Of a stretch of DNA of 64,000 nt, positions 43,240-54,739 are shown one piece after another. Position 1 is the stretch's first letter. Each line of letters opens with the position of its first letter. The notes below the pieces were generated by a model. The model saw only the letters and a program-made list of their open reading frames with translations, did not search any database and was not told where the DNA came from. The stretch comes from Anastrepha obliqua (taxonomy: Eukaryota > Arthropoda > Insecta > Diptera > Tephritidae). The position numbers and the translations under genes were made by a program. The stretch covers positions 64,870,501 to 64,934,500 of the forward strand of contig NC_072896.1 of assembly GCF_027943255.1 (NCBI RefSeq), read 5' to 3'.

Positions 43240-44097
43240 ATAATTTAAACTAATATCTGCTTCTCTGTCCATGCAAAATTCGGATTGATAACTAAAATTA
43301 ATTTATTAGTTTGAGTTTTTACGATAATCGTATCTTTCGTGTTTAATGGAACTAGGCCGACAAAATTTAACCAACATTCAGACCCAGAAACCAGACTATA
43401 TATTTCCGAAGGTTTATGATGCGCTGAATCCAAATCTGGCCTCAGAATTGCTCTATCAGCTCTGGTTTTCGAGATATCCTAACCTGAAAGTGCAAAAAAT
43501 ACAAAAAAAACATGAAAATTTCAAAATGCGATATCTCTGCGAAAAAAAATGATATTTGAGCAAACAAAACGCCATTTGAAAAAAGAAGGATTGTATTTAA
43601 AGATGCCATTCTTTAATTTTGGTGAAAGAAAACATCTGCAAGGCTACATAACCTCAAATATGGGCAAAAATGGGGTTTTTATTCCAATCGCTTACTGTTT
43701 AAACGGCTTTTTTTAATTCGTTTATTGCTGACACTGCGCTTTTGTATATTTTGAGTGCCTCATATTGCTAACCTTGCGTTTCCTATGAATTGAATTTTGG
43801 GAATAGTGATAATCCAGTTCACGGAACAAACACAGTGCATTCGTCGTATGTGTAATGAAAAAAGTAAGACCGGTGCTGATCGAGTTTACTCCTACCGAAA
43901 GACATTCTTGATAAGAGCTTGATATTTTAAAGTATATTAATTAACTGATAATTTCTAGCTCTTCATCTAAAATATGCTTTGATGTTATTTATTTTTTTAA
44001 TTTTTATTGTATACAACATCTGAAATGTGCAGGTTCAACTTGAATCGTGCTTTATTACTTATGTACTTAAACAATTATATTTACATTTCCTTTGCAG
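43240..44097. other. End of intron 3, no feature
   Basis: No coding or repeat signal that I can name. The acceptor TTTGCAG of exon 4 is at its end. Confidence 0.45.
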
Positions 44098-44231
44098 CAA
44101 TGGTGTGACGGCATTATGCGATTGGCTTACAGTTTAGCCCGACTGAATGGTTCGGCTAACACATTTCTACAGAAGGCGCGTACCAAACTCTGCCTGCAAG
44201 TGGACAAAAGTGGCAAAATCCCAGTGAAGAA
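44098..44231 (+). CDS. Plc21C: Plc21C coding exon 4 (end of PH, start of EF-hand region)
   Basis: Codes for residues 126-170 (last codon split after two bases), acceptor TTTGCAG and donor GTGAGT. It reads QWCDGIMRLAYSLARLNGSA, the end of the PH domain where paralogues have EWTNEVFSLA, then TFLQKARTKLCLQVD and SGKIPVKK, the opening of the EF-hand region. It is short, but its phase fits exons 3 and 5 exactly. Confidence 0.94.
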
Positions 44232-44321
44232 GTGAGTAAATAGTTGGTTTAATGAGTCGTGTTAGTAAAAATAAGCTATTGCTTCGATTAACAGCTCCGA
44301 ACAAAGTAAAAGCATTAAGTA

Positions 44322-44813
44322 AAGGGTTTTCCAATATAAGGTGTTATTTTGATATTAAAAAAAATGCTATTTTTTAATATAAATGATGGGATGTTTATTT
44401 CATTATAAAGAGGAAGGTATGCCGGTAATAGTGGAAAATAACATCAGGCAAATGACCACCACGACAACGCTTACAGGACAATATCTTTTTCATGAAATTT
44501 TCCATAACCGAATTGCAAAGATAGTATTTGAGGTCTTGAATCGACCCTGGGCTGTTGGCGTAGACCTTCTCTTTCACGTGGCTCCAAAGAATAAAATAAC
44601 AAGGTGTTAAATCACAAGATCTCAATGGCCAATTGTGATCACCTCTTCGAGAGATAACACGGTCCGGAAACTTTTCTCGTAAAAGATCAATGGTTGCGTT
44701 GCTTGTGTGGCACGTAGCGCCGTCTTGTTGAAAATAAACGTTGACCAGATCAATATTATCCAATTCTGACCATATAATTAAATCAAAATAACACCTGTTA
44801 TTGAAAAACCCTT
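44322..44813 (-). mobile_element. Mariner-like element, 492 bp deletion derivative
   Basis: The inverted ends AAGGGTTTTCCAATATAAGG and the inverse of AAGGGTTTTTCAATAACAGG continue in both cases into GTGTTATTTTGAT; TA is outside (44320-44321, 44814-44815). The minus-strand frame 44395-44763 reads VNVYFQQDGATCHTSNATID (second catalytic Asp), VISRRGDHNWPLRSCDLTPC and SVMENFMKKILSCKRCRGGH, the C-terminal third of a mariner transposase. The N-terminal two thirds are deleted. The end sequence is related to the mariner at 1264-2887. Confidence 0.9.
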
Positions 44814-44815
44814 TA

Positions 44816-45566
44816 TTTGCTTTGAATTCGTATGAGTAAAAATTAAGTTTTGCTTTACTTTAACATCATTTGTCAAGTAAACTTTTTTTAAATTTTGATG
44901 TTCAGGCAGGTTCTTTAATTCAATTCTGTGTGAATTTCATTAAAATTTTCTGGCAACTACAATACATTGAAATTCTCTCAAAATTATCGATTGTGTCTGT
45001 CATATCAAAATGTGTAAAAACCAACATTCAACTACCGTCATAAGAGAATGGATGAAATCGACGAGGAGTATTTGTTGAACAAAAGCAGAAGTAGAGTTTC
45101 TTACAGCTACATACTGTCGCTTCTTCGTTTTAACTGTTTTCTATCTCAAGGTTCGTTTCCGACCACGAGTGGTGAAAGTGGTATTACTTGCAATTAATTG
45201 GTTAACAATTGCAAATTAACACAAAATTGTTATGACTTGTTATCTCAGAAATACAGTTGATTTTTATGGAACAAAATTTAAATTGAATGCTCTGAGTCGG
45301 CTATGTTAGATTTAGCAAATACCAGCTTTCGAACTTAGCAAACACTTAAAAAGTGTTCTACCACATGATACTGCTGCTAACTATAAACGAATTAAGAAAT
45401 CAGTTAATTACATTTTTAATTTGAATTCAATAATTTTTTCGTTTTCCGTTTTGAGTCTGTTCATGTTTTCATTTTCATCTCAAATTTGTTTTGGTTTACA
45501 CACTTACTAATATACTTGTATAAAAATGTTAAAAGTATTTTGCCTTTGTGTATCACTCCGCTGCAG
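44816..45566. other. Rest of intron 4, no feature
   Basis: AT-rich sequence without recognised elements. Confidence 0.5.
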
Positions 45567-45752
45567 CATCATCAAAATGTTCGCTCAAAACAAGGAGGAT
45601 CGCAAGCGTGTGGAAAAAGCATTAGACATGAGTGGGCTACCGTCGGGGAAAATAGAAACGTTGTCCATGCCGAAGTTTCACTTTGAGGATTTTTTCAATT
45701 TGTACAAGAATCTAACGCAGCGCTGTGAAGTCGAGAAAATATTCGATGGCAT
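45567..45752 (+). CDS. Plc21C: Plc21C coding exon 5 (EF-hand region)
   Basis: Codes for residues 170-232, entering and leaving with two bases of a split codon. The acceptor is CTGCAG and the donor GTAAGT. It includes MFAQNKEDRKRVEKALDMSG and later FFNLYKNLTQRCEVEKIF, matching the PLC-beta EF-hand lobes (RLFSADRKRVE...; NLCPRPEIDNIF in paralogues). Confidence 0.95.
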
Positions 45753-45797
45753 GTAAGTATTTCACAGAGTCTATGTATATACCCTCGCAACTCTCGC

Positions 45798-46170
45798 GTG
45801 TTCAAAAAATAAGGCGAATTTTCAAATTTTACGAGCTACGTACATTCGACTCTCGATTATAATTTTTTTTTTATGTTGGTAGTACACTCGTCTCGAAGAT
45901 ACTTGTACGTTCACAGTTTTAGCAATATAACATGTCTAGTTTGTGTGTAAAAGGCATAAATAAGAAGAGTGTTTTGCGTGTTCGGTGATTTTATGCTATA
46001 GACTCTTGGCTCTCCTGCTCTCTTCAATTGGGACGATTGGGATTTGGTTTCGATGTCGTGAACATACAAGTATCTTCGAGACGAGTGTACCAACATAAAA
46101 AAAAAATAATCGAAAGTCGAATTTACGTAGATCCGAAATTTGAAAATTCGCCTTATTTGTTGAACACACC
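45798..46170. mobile_element. Hairpin MITE with ~115 bp inverted arms in intron 5
   Basis: GTGTTCAAAAAATAAGGCGA at 45798 and its near inverse at 46151-46167 start two arms of about 115 bp. Both continue through ATTCGACT.TCGATTAT and ACACTCGTCTCGAAGATACT to GTTCAC. The loop is about 140 bp. The element makes up most of the 564 bp intron. The transcript could fold into a long hairpin. Confidence 0.8.
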
Positions 46171-46316
46171 TCGTAAACGTGGTGATAAAAACTCTTTGAT
46201 GATTAACTTTCGAACTTTTTAATTTAAATTGTTGAATACGCTTCAAACCGCCTTTCCTACAACCTACCATTATTTCACAAAATACTTAATTTGTATTTGA
46301 TCTGTTTTGCTTTTAG

Positions 46317-46514
46317 AGTTGGCAATTCAAAACGCAAATGTATGTGTGTCGCACAGCTTGTAGAATTTCTCAACAAAACTCAGCGTGATCCACGGCTGAA
46401 CGAGATTTTATATCCTTACGCGAATGCAGCTCGAGCCAAGGAGATTATACAGGAGTATGAGCCAAACAAATTTAACGCACAAAAGAATCAGCTGAGTTTA
46501 GATGGATTCCTAAG
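46317..46514 (+). CDS. Plc21C: Plc21C coding exon 6 (EF-hand region)
   Basis: Codes for residues 232-298. The acceptor is TTTTAG and the donor GTGGGT, a weaker but valid site. It contains QLVEFLNKTQRDPRLNEILY, one of the most invariant stretches of the PLC-beta family, and ends LSLDGFLR with the last Arg codon split. The 564 bp intron before it holds only a hairpin MITE. Confidence 0.96.
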
Positions 46515-47265
46515 GTGGGTAAACATGAGTAGAAGAACTTCATTTGTTTTCTTTGCTGAAATAAAAGGTTTTGGAGTTTGTTTGAATATTTTTTAGAAAC
46601 CAAAAAAAAACGTTCAATTCGAATATGAATTTATAAATACAAATCTGTATACTTATGGCGAAAAAATTTGAATTGTGTATTAATATTAAGGGTTCTCTAA
46701 TGGCTCTCTAATGAAAACACGTTACTTTTACTAACTGGGTGTATAAATTGTTTCACACTATACAGCGCGTTTAAAGTTTTTCCGTTTTCTCATTCCACCG
46801 GTAAAGATAATAATCCTTTTTACTTAGAATTTTCGAGGCAAGTTTTCGTGTTATATTATTTTTTAATTTTAATTGTTTCATTTTTTTTATTTTTATATTT
46901 TAAATAAAACACGAATTGTAGAATAAAAATAATTAAAAATATGTATAAAAAATTATGTTCCAAGAATAAGAATAATAATGAATTTCGATATCAGTTAATG
47001 AAAGCAAAAACACTATCTTTTAATTCGTACTTTATTGTTTCGTCCTATTGTCAGAAGTTAAGGAGACCCAACCTTGTATTTATAGTACTCCAGTTCAAAG
47101 CAAGACGCATTTGTACTGGCATATTATAATCATTGATTGCTTATTGTATTAATATTACTGTTATAAATCTAGATTGAACTGTATTCCACCCACACTTCAA
47201 CATCAAGTAAAAAATTAAAAAAAAAAAATTGGATTAAGAATACATATTAGAACTTTTGCACCAGA
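46515..47265. other. First part of intron 6, no feature
   Basis: AT-rich, with no coding frame I can support. Confidence 0.5.
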
Positions 47266-47269
47266 TATA

Positions 47270-48416
47270 CCTTATCAAAAGTTCCCGGAACAACAGCTAC
47301 GTAACGCTCTAAATCAACCGATTTCAGTTCTGTTTTTTTTTTTGTTGGGCTCCACATCGCGTTAAAAATGCGTTCAATGGTGCGGAAACCTTAGAAATGT
47401 TGGGAAACTTTTTCGGTAATGATACTTTAAAGAAAAAAGTCGTTTACGAGTGGCATGAACGTTTCAGAAGAGATTGTCCATCGATGATGACGAACATATG
47501 GGTATACCGTCGACATCGAAAACTGTAAAAAACATCAATAAAGTGAAATAAAATTTGATCAATAACCGCAAATTAACCATCAGAGACCTGGCGTAGGACT
47601 TGAACATTACTTATGCAACAGTTCAGGACATTGTAGTTAATGCTTTGGGTTTACACCGTCTTGCTCCAAAGTTGGTCTCAAAGGATCCAAATTTCATGCA
47701 AAAAGAAGGGATTGCATTGATGTCGCCAAATACATGATTTCGCATGATACAGGCTGAAATCGACCCAACATTCCTCATACGCATCGTTACTGGAGACGAG
47801 ACATGGGTTTATGAGTATCCAATCCAGACATCAGCTAAGTGCGTGGAGAGCTTCGAATGAATCAATACCAAAAAAACCACATCGTTTTTAATCAAAACTA
47901 AAAACAAAACGATGGTCACGGTTTTTATGGATTCTAACAGTATTGCATACCATAAATTTTTGCCAGAAGTTCAGAAAGTTAATAAGGACTATTATTTGGG
48001 CGTTAAGAGACGTTTTCGTAAAAAAAAATCGCCAAAAAAGAGCGGATTTGTGGAATACCCTCGCACCATGTTAACTCGCCGTTACACAGCGCCATGATTA
48101 TTCGTGATCCAACAGCCATCTAATTCACCTGATGTGGCTCCCTACCATTTGCTTCGGTTTGATCTAGTCTAAAAACCGCTACGGACAACGCATTTTAGTA
48201 GCCGTTAGTAGTTAGCAGAAGTAATGAAAAAATCGAAGTCGGCTCTGATGGATATACCGGAAAAAAGAGTTCCAAAAACGTTTCGACTCCTAGATCAAAC
48301 GCTGCCATAAATATGTTGCAGTTGATGGGGAGTACTGTGAAGGCGCTAATATCACATTTAAGGAATAAATGTTTTGAATTTTCTGAATATGTTCCGGGAA
48401 CTTTTTGATCGAGGTG
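47270..48416 (+). mobile_element. Mariner-like element, decayed
   Basis: Inverted ends CCTTATCAAAAGTTCCCGGA and the inverse of CACCTCGATCAAAAAGTTCC (both continue CCCGGAAC), with TA outside at 47268-47269 and 48417-48418. The plus strand reads, with many stops, VVYEWHERFRRD, TIRDLA and NITYATVQDIV, then IVTGDETWVYEYPIQTSAKC (first catalytic Asp), HKFLPEVQKVNKDYY, and SNSPDVAPYHLLRFDL (third catalytic position). It is full length but inactive. Confidence 0.85.
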
Positions 48417-48649
48417 TATTCCCTACATTGCAATACTATTTAAGTTTGCAACACAAACCTGTGTACTTGTCTTTTCATAATTTTAGCTGAACCGAGTTAT
48501 AATCGCCGAAAACAAGAATTGTGTAAGACTACGTCTTGGTATATAAAAGACAAGCCTCCTCCTGCTCATCACATATCGGTCAAACCAAGACATATTTAAT
48601 AAGATAGTGTTGGGGTTGACAGTTCTTTTTCGTGCCTATGAAAAGTGTA

Positions 48650-48870
48650 TTATATAACTGGCACTTACACCCTGTTGGGGTGTTTGGCTGAGACTCTTCT
48701 CCTATTTGTAGTGCGCGTCTTGATGCTGTTTCAAAAGTGGAGAGGTAGTTTTAAGCCGACTCCCACTGGCAGATATTTTTTATGAGAATCTTCCCCATGG
48801 CAGAAATACACTCGGAGATTTGTCATTGCCTGCCGAGGGGCGCCCTCTATTGGAAAAAACTTTTTATATT
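48650..48870 (-). repeat. tRNA-derived SINE copy S3
   Basis: Inverse of the S2 body: ATTTGTAGTGCGCGTCTTGA, TTTTTTATGAGAATCTTCCC, GGCAGAAATACACTCGGAGA, CATTGCCTGCCGAGGGGCG. The tRNA head is missing. Confidence 0.75.
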
Positions 48871-49128
48871 TATTATTTTGGTGTTTCAGCCGGGTACTGT
48901 GGTAGGCTTCCTTCAAACCCTACTAATCGCTCGAAAGTTAGGATATCATACTTATTAATGAAAGATTAAAAACAAATGCTTCTATTCCTGGAAACGTATA
49001 CAAATATTTTTTTTTTGGAAATTAATTTTAAAATTTATATTCATATAGTTCCCAGAAATAGCATTTCGTTATTATTATATATATCTCGTTTCACGTAGTT
49101 ACATAATTCATTTTTTCTAATTTCCTAG

Positions 49129-49311
49129 GTACTTAATGTCTGATGACAACCCCATTGTAGCGCCTGGCAAACTGGACTTGTGCGATGAGATGGACCAGCC
49201 ATTATCCCATTATTTTGTAAACTCTTCGCACAACACATACTTAACAGGGCATCAGTTAACAGGCAAATCTTCGGTGGAAATTTATCGTCAATGTCTGTTG
49301 GCAGGATGCAG
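49129..49311 (+). CDS. Plc21C: Plc21C coding exon 7 (start of catalytic X domain)
   Basis: Codes for residues 298-359. The acceptor is TTTCCTAG and the donor [26 protein letters not shown] opens the X domain. The His of SSHNTY is H332, the first catalytic His of the family, and the next Asn (N333) is a Ca ligand in PLC enzymes. The exon ends LLAGCR with the Arg codon split, the usual site in this family. Confidence 0.97.
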
Positions 49312-49359
49312 GTGAGTTCGAAATCTAAAACGAAGAAAGCAATTAATATTTACATGCAC

Positions 49360-49900
49360 TACGAATATACCCACGTTCGGCTGACCCTCCAGTAGCCCAG
49401 CCTCGCGACCCAATTCTGCAACTCGTTTCCGATAGATTTGACACCTATTTCCGCGGAGTGGCGAACAGAATTGTAATTTAATACCTCAATCGTTTCTGGA
49501 TTGTGTGTATAACAAACTTTTGGTGGCAACTCACCGCCCCCTGTACGCCACTTCATATCACGATTTAATTCTTCAAAGTCACTCGTTCGTTGCGGCTGCT
49601 TCTCGCGTAGTGCTCGGCTCAATCGCATCAATTGAACTCGATACCGATCCCCAATGATGGTTTCGCTTGGTTTTAACAGTTCAAAATAATTAACACCAAC
49701 TTGGTCCCACCAAATACATAGCATAACCTTCGCAGCGTGAATATTCGGCCGAAACGACGACGTAGAAGCATTACCGGGCAGTCCACATGACTTTCTTTTC
49801 TTTGGATTGCTGTAATCAATCCATTTTTCATCACCCTTCACGATGCGATGGAAAAAACCCTTCTTTCTTCTTCTTGCGTTTGACACGGATCCTCACTGAG
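49360..49900 (-). mobile_element. Mariner (Mos1-like) fragment joined to an unknown sequence
   Basis: The minus strand reads KGFFHRIVKGDEKWIDYSNP (first catalytic Asp), KSCGLPGNASTSSFRPNIHA and KVMLCIWWDQVGVNYFELLK to RLSRALREKQPQ (49625-49870). From there the open frame runs on into text unrelated to mariner (ELNRDMKWRTGGGELPPKVC, 49360-49620), so the long ORF is a chance fusion at a breakpoint. Confidence 0.75.
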
Positions 49901-49999
49901 CAATGCCTCCAATTCACCGACTTTCAGGCGACGGAACCAATCTCTGCACATTGTTTCACTTAAAGCAGCATCTCCATAAACTTTTTGTAACTCTCGATG

Positions 50000-50830
50000 C
50001 GCTAACAGAGCCGCAAATCAAACGCAACGTGTTACTTCAATGGTTTATTATAACAAAAGGAAATGGGCAAATTCGAAAATCATATATTCTTTGTTTTGAT
50101 TGTCTTTGCAGTGGGTTGAACAGTGGTAGCCGCCCACGCACGTAATAAGAAAAATTATTTTTAATCATTTATTCCCGATTATACGTCAGCTGGTCACACA
50201 AATATGAAAAAAATATATATGTGTTCAGTGATTTCCTCCCAAAAGAAAATTTATCAGATGATAGTTTATGTATTGTTTTTAATAAATAAATAAGTCAGCT
50301 GGCTATATGTAGGTGGAATGTGTGTCAGCTGATGCACTGAAGGTATAACGTAGGAGCTAATCGGAAACATTTATAGCCTAAGTAAATGTATCAGCTGACG
50401 AGTTTTCCCCCAACATACTGCCAGCTGATTTGTTTTATTACTTACAGGATCATGTCAACAATCCGCACAAACATTTTTTTTCGGGAGGAAATGACGTACT
50501 TAAAGTCATTCAACATTACATTTAATGTGCAAACTGAAATGTACAATTTTATGGCAATGTTTCGATTAAATCAAATTTTTTATGGGAACTTTACGATTCT
50601 TAAGAATAGAAATAAATAAATATTTTGCTAAGTAAATCAATTAATTTATAATTTTCCAATATTTCGCAGTTTTTTTTTTGCATATTTGTGTGTGGATTTA
50701 ATGAAAACATTCGCGTTAAGTCTTCCACAAAATCCTAAAAGTTGTTCATCGATGGTACACTGTTTCGATGGAATACAATTGTGTCGAAAATTTTTTTTTT
50801 TAAATATCCCAAATTTCTATAACTGGCGCT
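50000..50830. other. Intron 7 stretch without genes; cluster of CAGCTG sites
   Basis: No element recognised. Five CAGCTG hexamers occur between 50187 and 50427 (see findings). The short frame 50386-50619 has no recognisable motif. Confidence 0.4.
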
Positions 50831-51430
50831 AAGTTATCAGATTGTCTTAGATTTGCTCTTGTTGATTTATCATCAAACTATAATCGCGTGGCAATAAATT
50901 CGAATCTCTCATGCTCATTACACTTCGATACATACTACCACCATATTCATAAGACCACATGTCCTCCGTATTATTGCGATTATCTATTTTCATACCTGCA
51001 AAATAAAGTAAAACTATAAACGCATGAAGTTCGACAAGAGTTATTTTTTGGAAAGCAGCGCGCACTTCCTCTTCACATGCCGTTACGTTATATTTATCGA
51101 TTTCTATATTCGTATATTTCAAAATGGTCTACAATATGTCATCTGTAAACAATACCGACCAAGCGTCCAGAGGGGATTTAGCCGTTAGGGCACGATTTTT
51201 TTTACCCACTCATCGTCGTTGAAGAGTAGACGTTAATGGCTGTGATTCTGCTTCTTCTCCATCTGAACTATGAGCGGATTTAGATAATTCTGTGTCTTCT
51301 TCACTACACAACTCTTCTTGTTCTTCAAGAATATCTTCTTAATCATTTGAATCGCTTCCGAAATATTTCACAGGTTCTCGATGACGGAGAATTCGCTCAA
51401 TTTCAGCGCTTGTTCGTTCTGCCATTTCTT
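50830..51430 (-). mobile_element. piggyBac-like transposase N-terminal fragment
   Basis: The minus strand reads MAERTSAEIERILRHREPVK at about 51420, an acidic Glu-rich segment with stops (EEQEELCSEED), then VRAAFQKITLVELHAFIVLL and YFAGMKIDNRNNTEDMWSYE to MYRSVMSMRDSN (50880-51060). LHAFI.LLYFAG... and the F/Y R..MS..R motif mark piggyBac transposases. It differs from the two other piggyBac-like elements in the window. No ends found. Confidence 0.8.
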
Positions 51431-51754
51431 ATTAAAATAAAAAAAAATTATGTTTGATAACGAAACTTAGACAATATAAGTTAAAATAGCTTAAAATGCC
51501 ATATTTTCCACACAAAAAAAATGTTCACTTACCTACTACCTACTAGGTGTCGACGGGTCATTGCCGTCCGCTTGTAAATTTCTTGCTCTGGCTGCTCAAC
51601 GCAAATTGTACTACGAATTCGAAATTTTGAGTAGAGTATCCTTGTGACAAATACTTTTTTTAGGAATGGGGGTAACCCCTCCAACTTGCTTATTTCTCCC
51701 CTGGAAAACCCAAAAAGAAACAGTCCGGATCCGCACGACACATCGACATGGGAT

Positions 51755-52290
51755 TAATTTTCTCTAGTGGTACAGTTGCGACATAGTCAGATTTTCCGAA
51801 AAAACGGGTAATAACTTGCTTTGAGGTATTTTTTCCGTGATCAACTTTTCTTGGATTAAATTCGTCTTAGAACCCCGATATCGATTGCTTTTTTGTTTCC
51901 AGCCTATATGCCAAGATCCAAGATTGGTCACCTGTTACGATGCCATAGACGTGCTTTGAATCCCCGCGGCTGACACAATAGACACGATTCCTTTTCGGCC
52001 AATTGTCAAATTATGCGGTACCAAAGAGAACAAATGTTCTTGACCAAATATTCATGGAATATTGACTGCATGCTGCCCAAAAGTGCTCCTAGCTCGCGAT
52101 ATGTCATATGAAGATTTGGTATTATAAATTGACGCACAGCATCGATTGTTTTTGCCATAACGACTGTTTTTGAGTAGCGTCCACGAAATTCGAAAGGATC
52201 GACGACCACTTTGCAACTCATTGTACCATCGTTTCAGAGTGGCTAAGTGTGGTGCTCCAACGCAAAAATTCAAAGTAAGGTGATAATACA
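51755..52290 (-). mobile_element. Mariner-like transposase fragment
   Basis: The minus strand reads CVGAPHLATLKRWYNELQSG and RRSF (about 52200-52265), then KTIDAVRQFIIPNLHMTYRE, LGALLGSMQSIFHEYLVKNI, and further left a piece with the R..WI.AYEP-like region broken by stops. It includes the paired helix-turn-helix but not the catalytic core. Confidence 0.75.
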
Positions 52291-53189
52291 CTCTTATCTA
52301 GATAATTAACTTGGAAAATCATTACTAATCATCGCATAAAAATTTTCACAAGTTAATTCCAGAGAACAAAAAACGGTCGTAGGTGAAAACGGCCTACATA
52401 TGTAAGTTTGCTAATTCGGTGGAATTACAGCTCATGCAAACTCTCAAATACACTCAATTTTTAAATTCTGAATTTTCGGAATTTAGGCAACGGCATTTTT
52501 GATTGTTGTGAGCTGCTAGATGAGATGCATAATATTTCAGCAATCGACGATTTATTTCTCGCTTGAATGGGCTTTGTTTTTTCAATTAGTCCCTCTAGCT
52601 TCCCATGGGATGGACCCGTCTTTATGTGCAATATTCTGTTTTTCTTTAGCGCTCTGATAATTTTAAGTACATACAATCATCTCTCTATTTGGAGAGAGGT
52701 TTGAAGTTGTTGCTTTTGGCCTGCTGATTTTAAACTAATTGAACTAAATTCAGGAACGGTTTAAGTTTTCATTAATGCCCGCGAAAGCGAAAAAAACAAA
52801 AACGAAAAGATGCTAATAGCCATTAATGTTATTTTATATTAGAAGTAGTATACATTCACATAATTAGGTATATGGAATAGAATAATTTCACTTGAGTTTG
52901 ATTCAATTTGTAATATTTAATTTTATTTCATTACTTTTATAGGTTTTTGGATATAATTACTTTTAATAATTTTGATTCTTTATAATTTCAAGCAATTACA
53001 TAATTTTTGAGAAATTTACAATTTTACTCAAACGTTCGCAAATGCATTTTTATCTGATTTTACCTCTTTTTGGTATGTTTCGTTTCTGATTCTATTCCAT
53101 CAATCTTGGAACGAAAACAATTTTTCTACCAACCATACTTGTTATTCATTGCGAAATAATTATTCTGAGAAGGGATTTATGAAATCTAT
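52291..53189. other. Intron 7 stretch without recognised feature
   Basis: It contains a minus-strand frame (52461-52676, with HGKLEGLIEKTKPIQARNKS) that I cannot place. Otherwise AT-rich. Confidence 0.4.
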
Positions 53190-53911
53190 GGCCCTTATTA
53201 TGAGCAACATTCGATCTTCGACTGTAATCGAACGGAGAAGCAGAAAACATAAGAAATGAAATTCTTATAATATTATAGAAAAATTTAAAAGTATTAAACA
53301 GAAGCCTTTACGCCACAGTTTCTGTTTTATTTTTGTTATAAATTTTCGTTATTACTTATTCGTCATTCGAAAAAAATATGTATTTCAGTTCCTCTACGTA
53401 TTTCAACCCATGCCTGCCAAGGGAAAATAAAAATGTATTTCTATAAACATCACAAAAAAAAACCATTATTAACCTTAATCCATTTTGCTACCGTTCTAAC
53501 TGGTGGTCCCAAGCAATTCAGCTCCGTTGTAAATTCCTTCCATTTTTTGCTTCTTGAACTTTGGTTCAAATCCCTTTTGCGAATTGTGGATTCTCTTCCA
53601 TTTATGCAACTAGCCTTTCTAATTACTGTTTGGTACTCACGACTTTCGACCTGCATAAAATTAACAACATTAGTATATATTCATTATTTGGTTACTATAA
53701 AACCATAAATAATCGCAAACAACTTACATTTTAACTAATTTTCCCACAATACGCTACACAATCGAAAGCAAAATTGCATTCGACTCTAAATTCGGTAAAC
53801 AACGAAAATTTCGATAGGGTTGCACCGCTCATAATACCAAATTGACATTCGATTTTCGATCTTCGACAACCAGCGAATATCGAAGATCGAATCTAACTCA
53901 TAATAGGGGCC
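53190..53911 (-). mobile_element. Harbinger-like short element with a Myb/SANT-type protein fragment
   Basis: Inverted ends: GGCCCTTATTATGAGCAACA at the left, and the inverse of GGCCCCTATTATGAGTTAGA at the right, both then TTCGATCTTCGA. TAT is on each outer side (53187-53189, 53912-53914), a 3 bp duplication. The minus-strand frame at 53450-53656 has SRSKKWKEFTTELNCLGPPV and RTVAKWIKV, the (W)KEF...L...GP.(R)T..(Q)W.K pattern of zeste/Myb_DNA-bind_5 proteins that accompany Harbinger transposases. No transposase is present. Confidence 0.75.
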
Positions 53912-54034
53912 TATAACTGTGTAACGTATACTAACTATGAAATGGAAGTGTATTTTGATTTCAAGTAATTTTAGTTAATGATAGTTTTATTTCTCCTGCG
54001 TAAGCTCCGCTGCTAGGTTGATTTAGGTCCGCTC

Positions 54035-54082
54035 GATTGCGATTCTGCCATGAGAAAGCTTCTCATAAAAAGCATCTAGCGT
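54035..54082 (+). repeat. tRNA-derived SINE fragment S5
   Basis: TTCTGCCATGAGAAAGCTTC and TCATAAAAAGCATCT match the middle of the SINE body. Only about 45 bp remain. Confidence 0.55.
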
Positions 54083-54558
54083 CCATTTACCCTGTCGCAA
54101 ATTGAAGGAAATGCTTAGCGTTAACGGATTATTTTCAAAGGGCGAAATCCAGGCGATTCTATAAAGGTGGTGCTACTAGAGTATCCATGACATTTCTATA
54201 TAGGTATTTTGGTTTTGCAATTTTGTGTCAAAATTTCTATGAGGATGCAAAAAAACGCAATGAATTTGCCTAGAATGAAATTGTAAGTCTTCTAAATAAA
54301 AGCACCTTTATTGTCAACTTCCTTAAAAATGGGCAACAAGCTTGGATATCAACTTAAGAACTACATTTCTCAACACTTTGAGATCCGTGGTAATGATGTT
54401 GATATCTAACCATTACAATTTACTCAAAATATCGGCTATAAAAAACAAAATCATGCACTTCTTTAGCTAAGTTGTCAAAACTGTTTTCAAGTTTTTTGGG
54501 TTTGTTTACATACAGGCGTAGTACTTGATATTAACTTATTGTTCTGTATAATTTACAG

Positions 54559-54739
54559 ATGCGTAGAATTGGATTTTTGGAACGGCCGCACCGATGAGCC
54601 AGTGATTGTGCATGGTTACACGTTGGTTCCTGAAATTAATGCAAAAGATGCGCTAGAGGCGATTGCTGAGAGCGCTTTCAAAACATCGGAGTTTCCTGTT
54701 ATATTAAGTTTTGAAAACCATTGCAATCCAAGGCAGCAG
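54559..54739 (+). CDS. Plc21C: Plc21C coding exon 8 (X domain, second catalytic His)
   Basis: Codes for residues 359-419, phase 2 in and phase 0 out. The acceptor is TTTACAG and the donor [16 protein letters not shown] supplies E362 and D364, VHGYT supplies the second catalytic H377, and ILSFENHC supplies E411. All four positions are the conserved Ca/active-site residues of PI-PLC, so the enzyme should be catalytically competent. Confidence 0.97.

Noticed and set aside
49359..49886. 175-codon minus-strand protein as one gene
   Set aside because: The first half is a mariner transposase, the second half unrelated text; it is a fusion created by a breakpoint.
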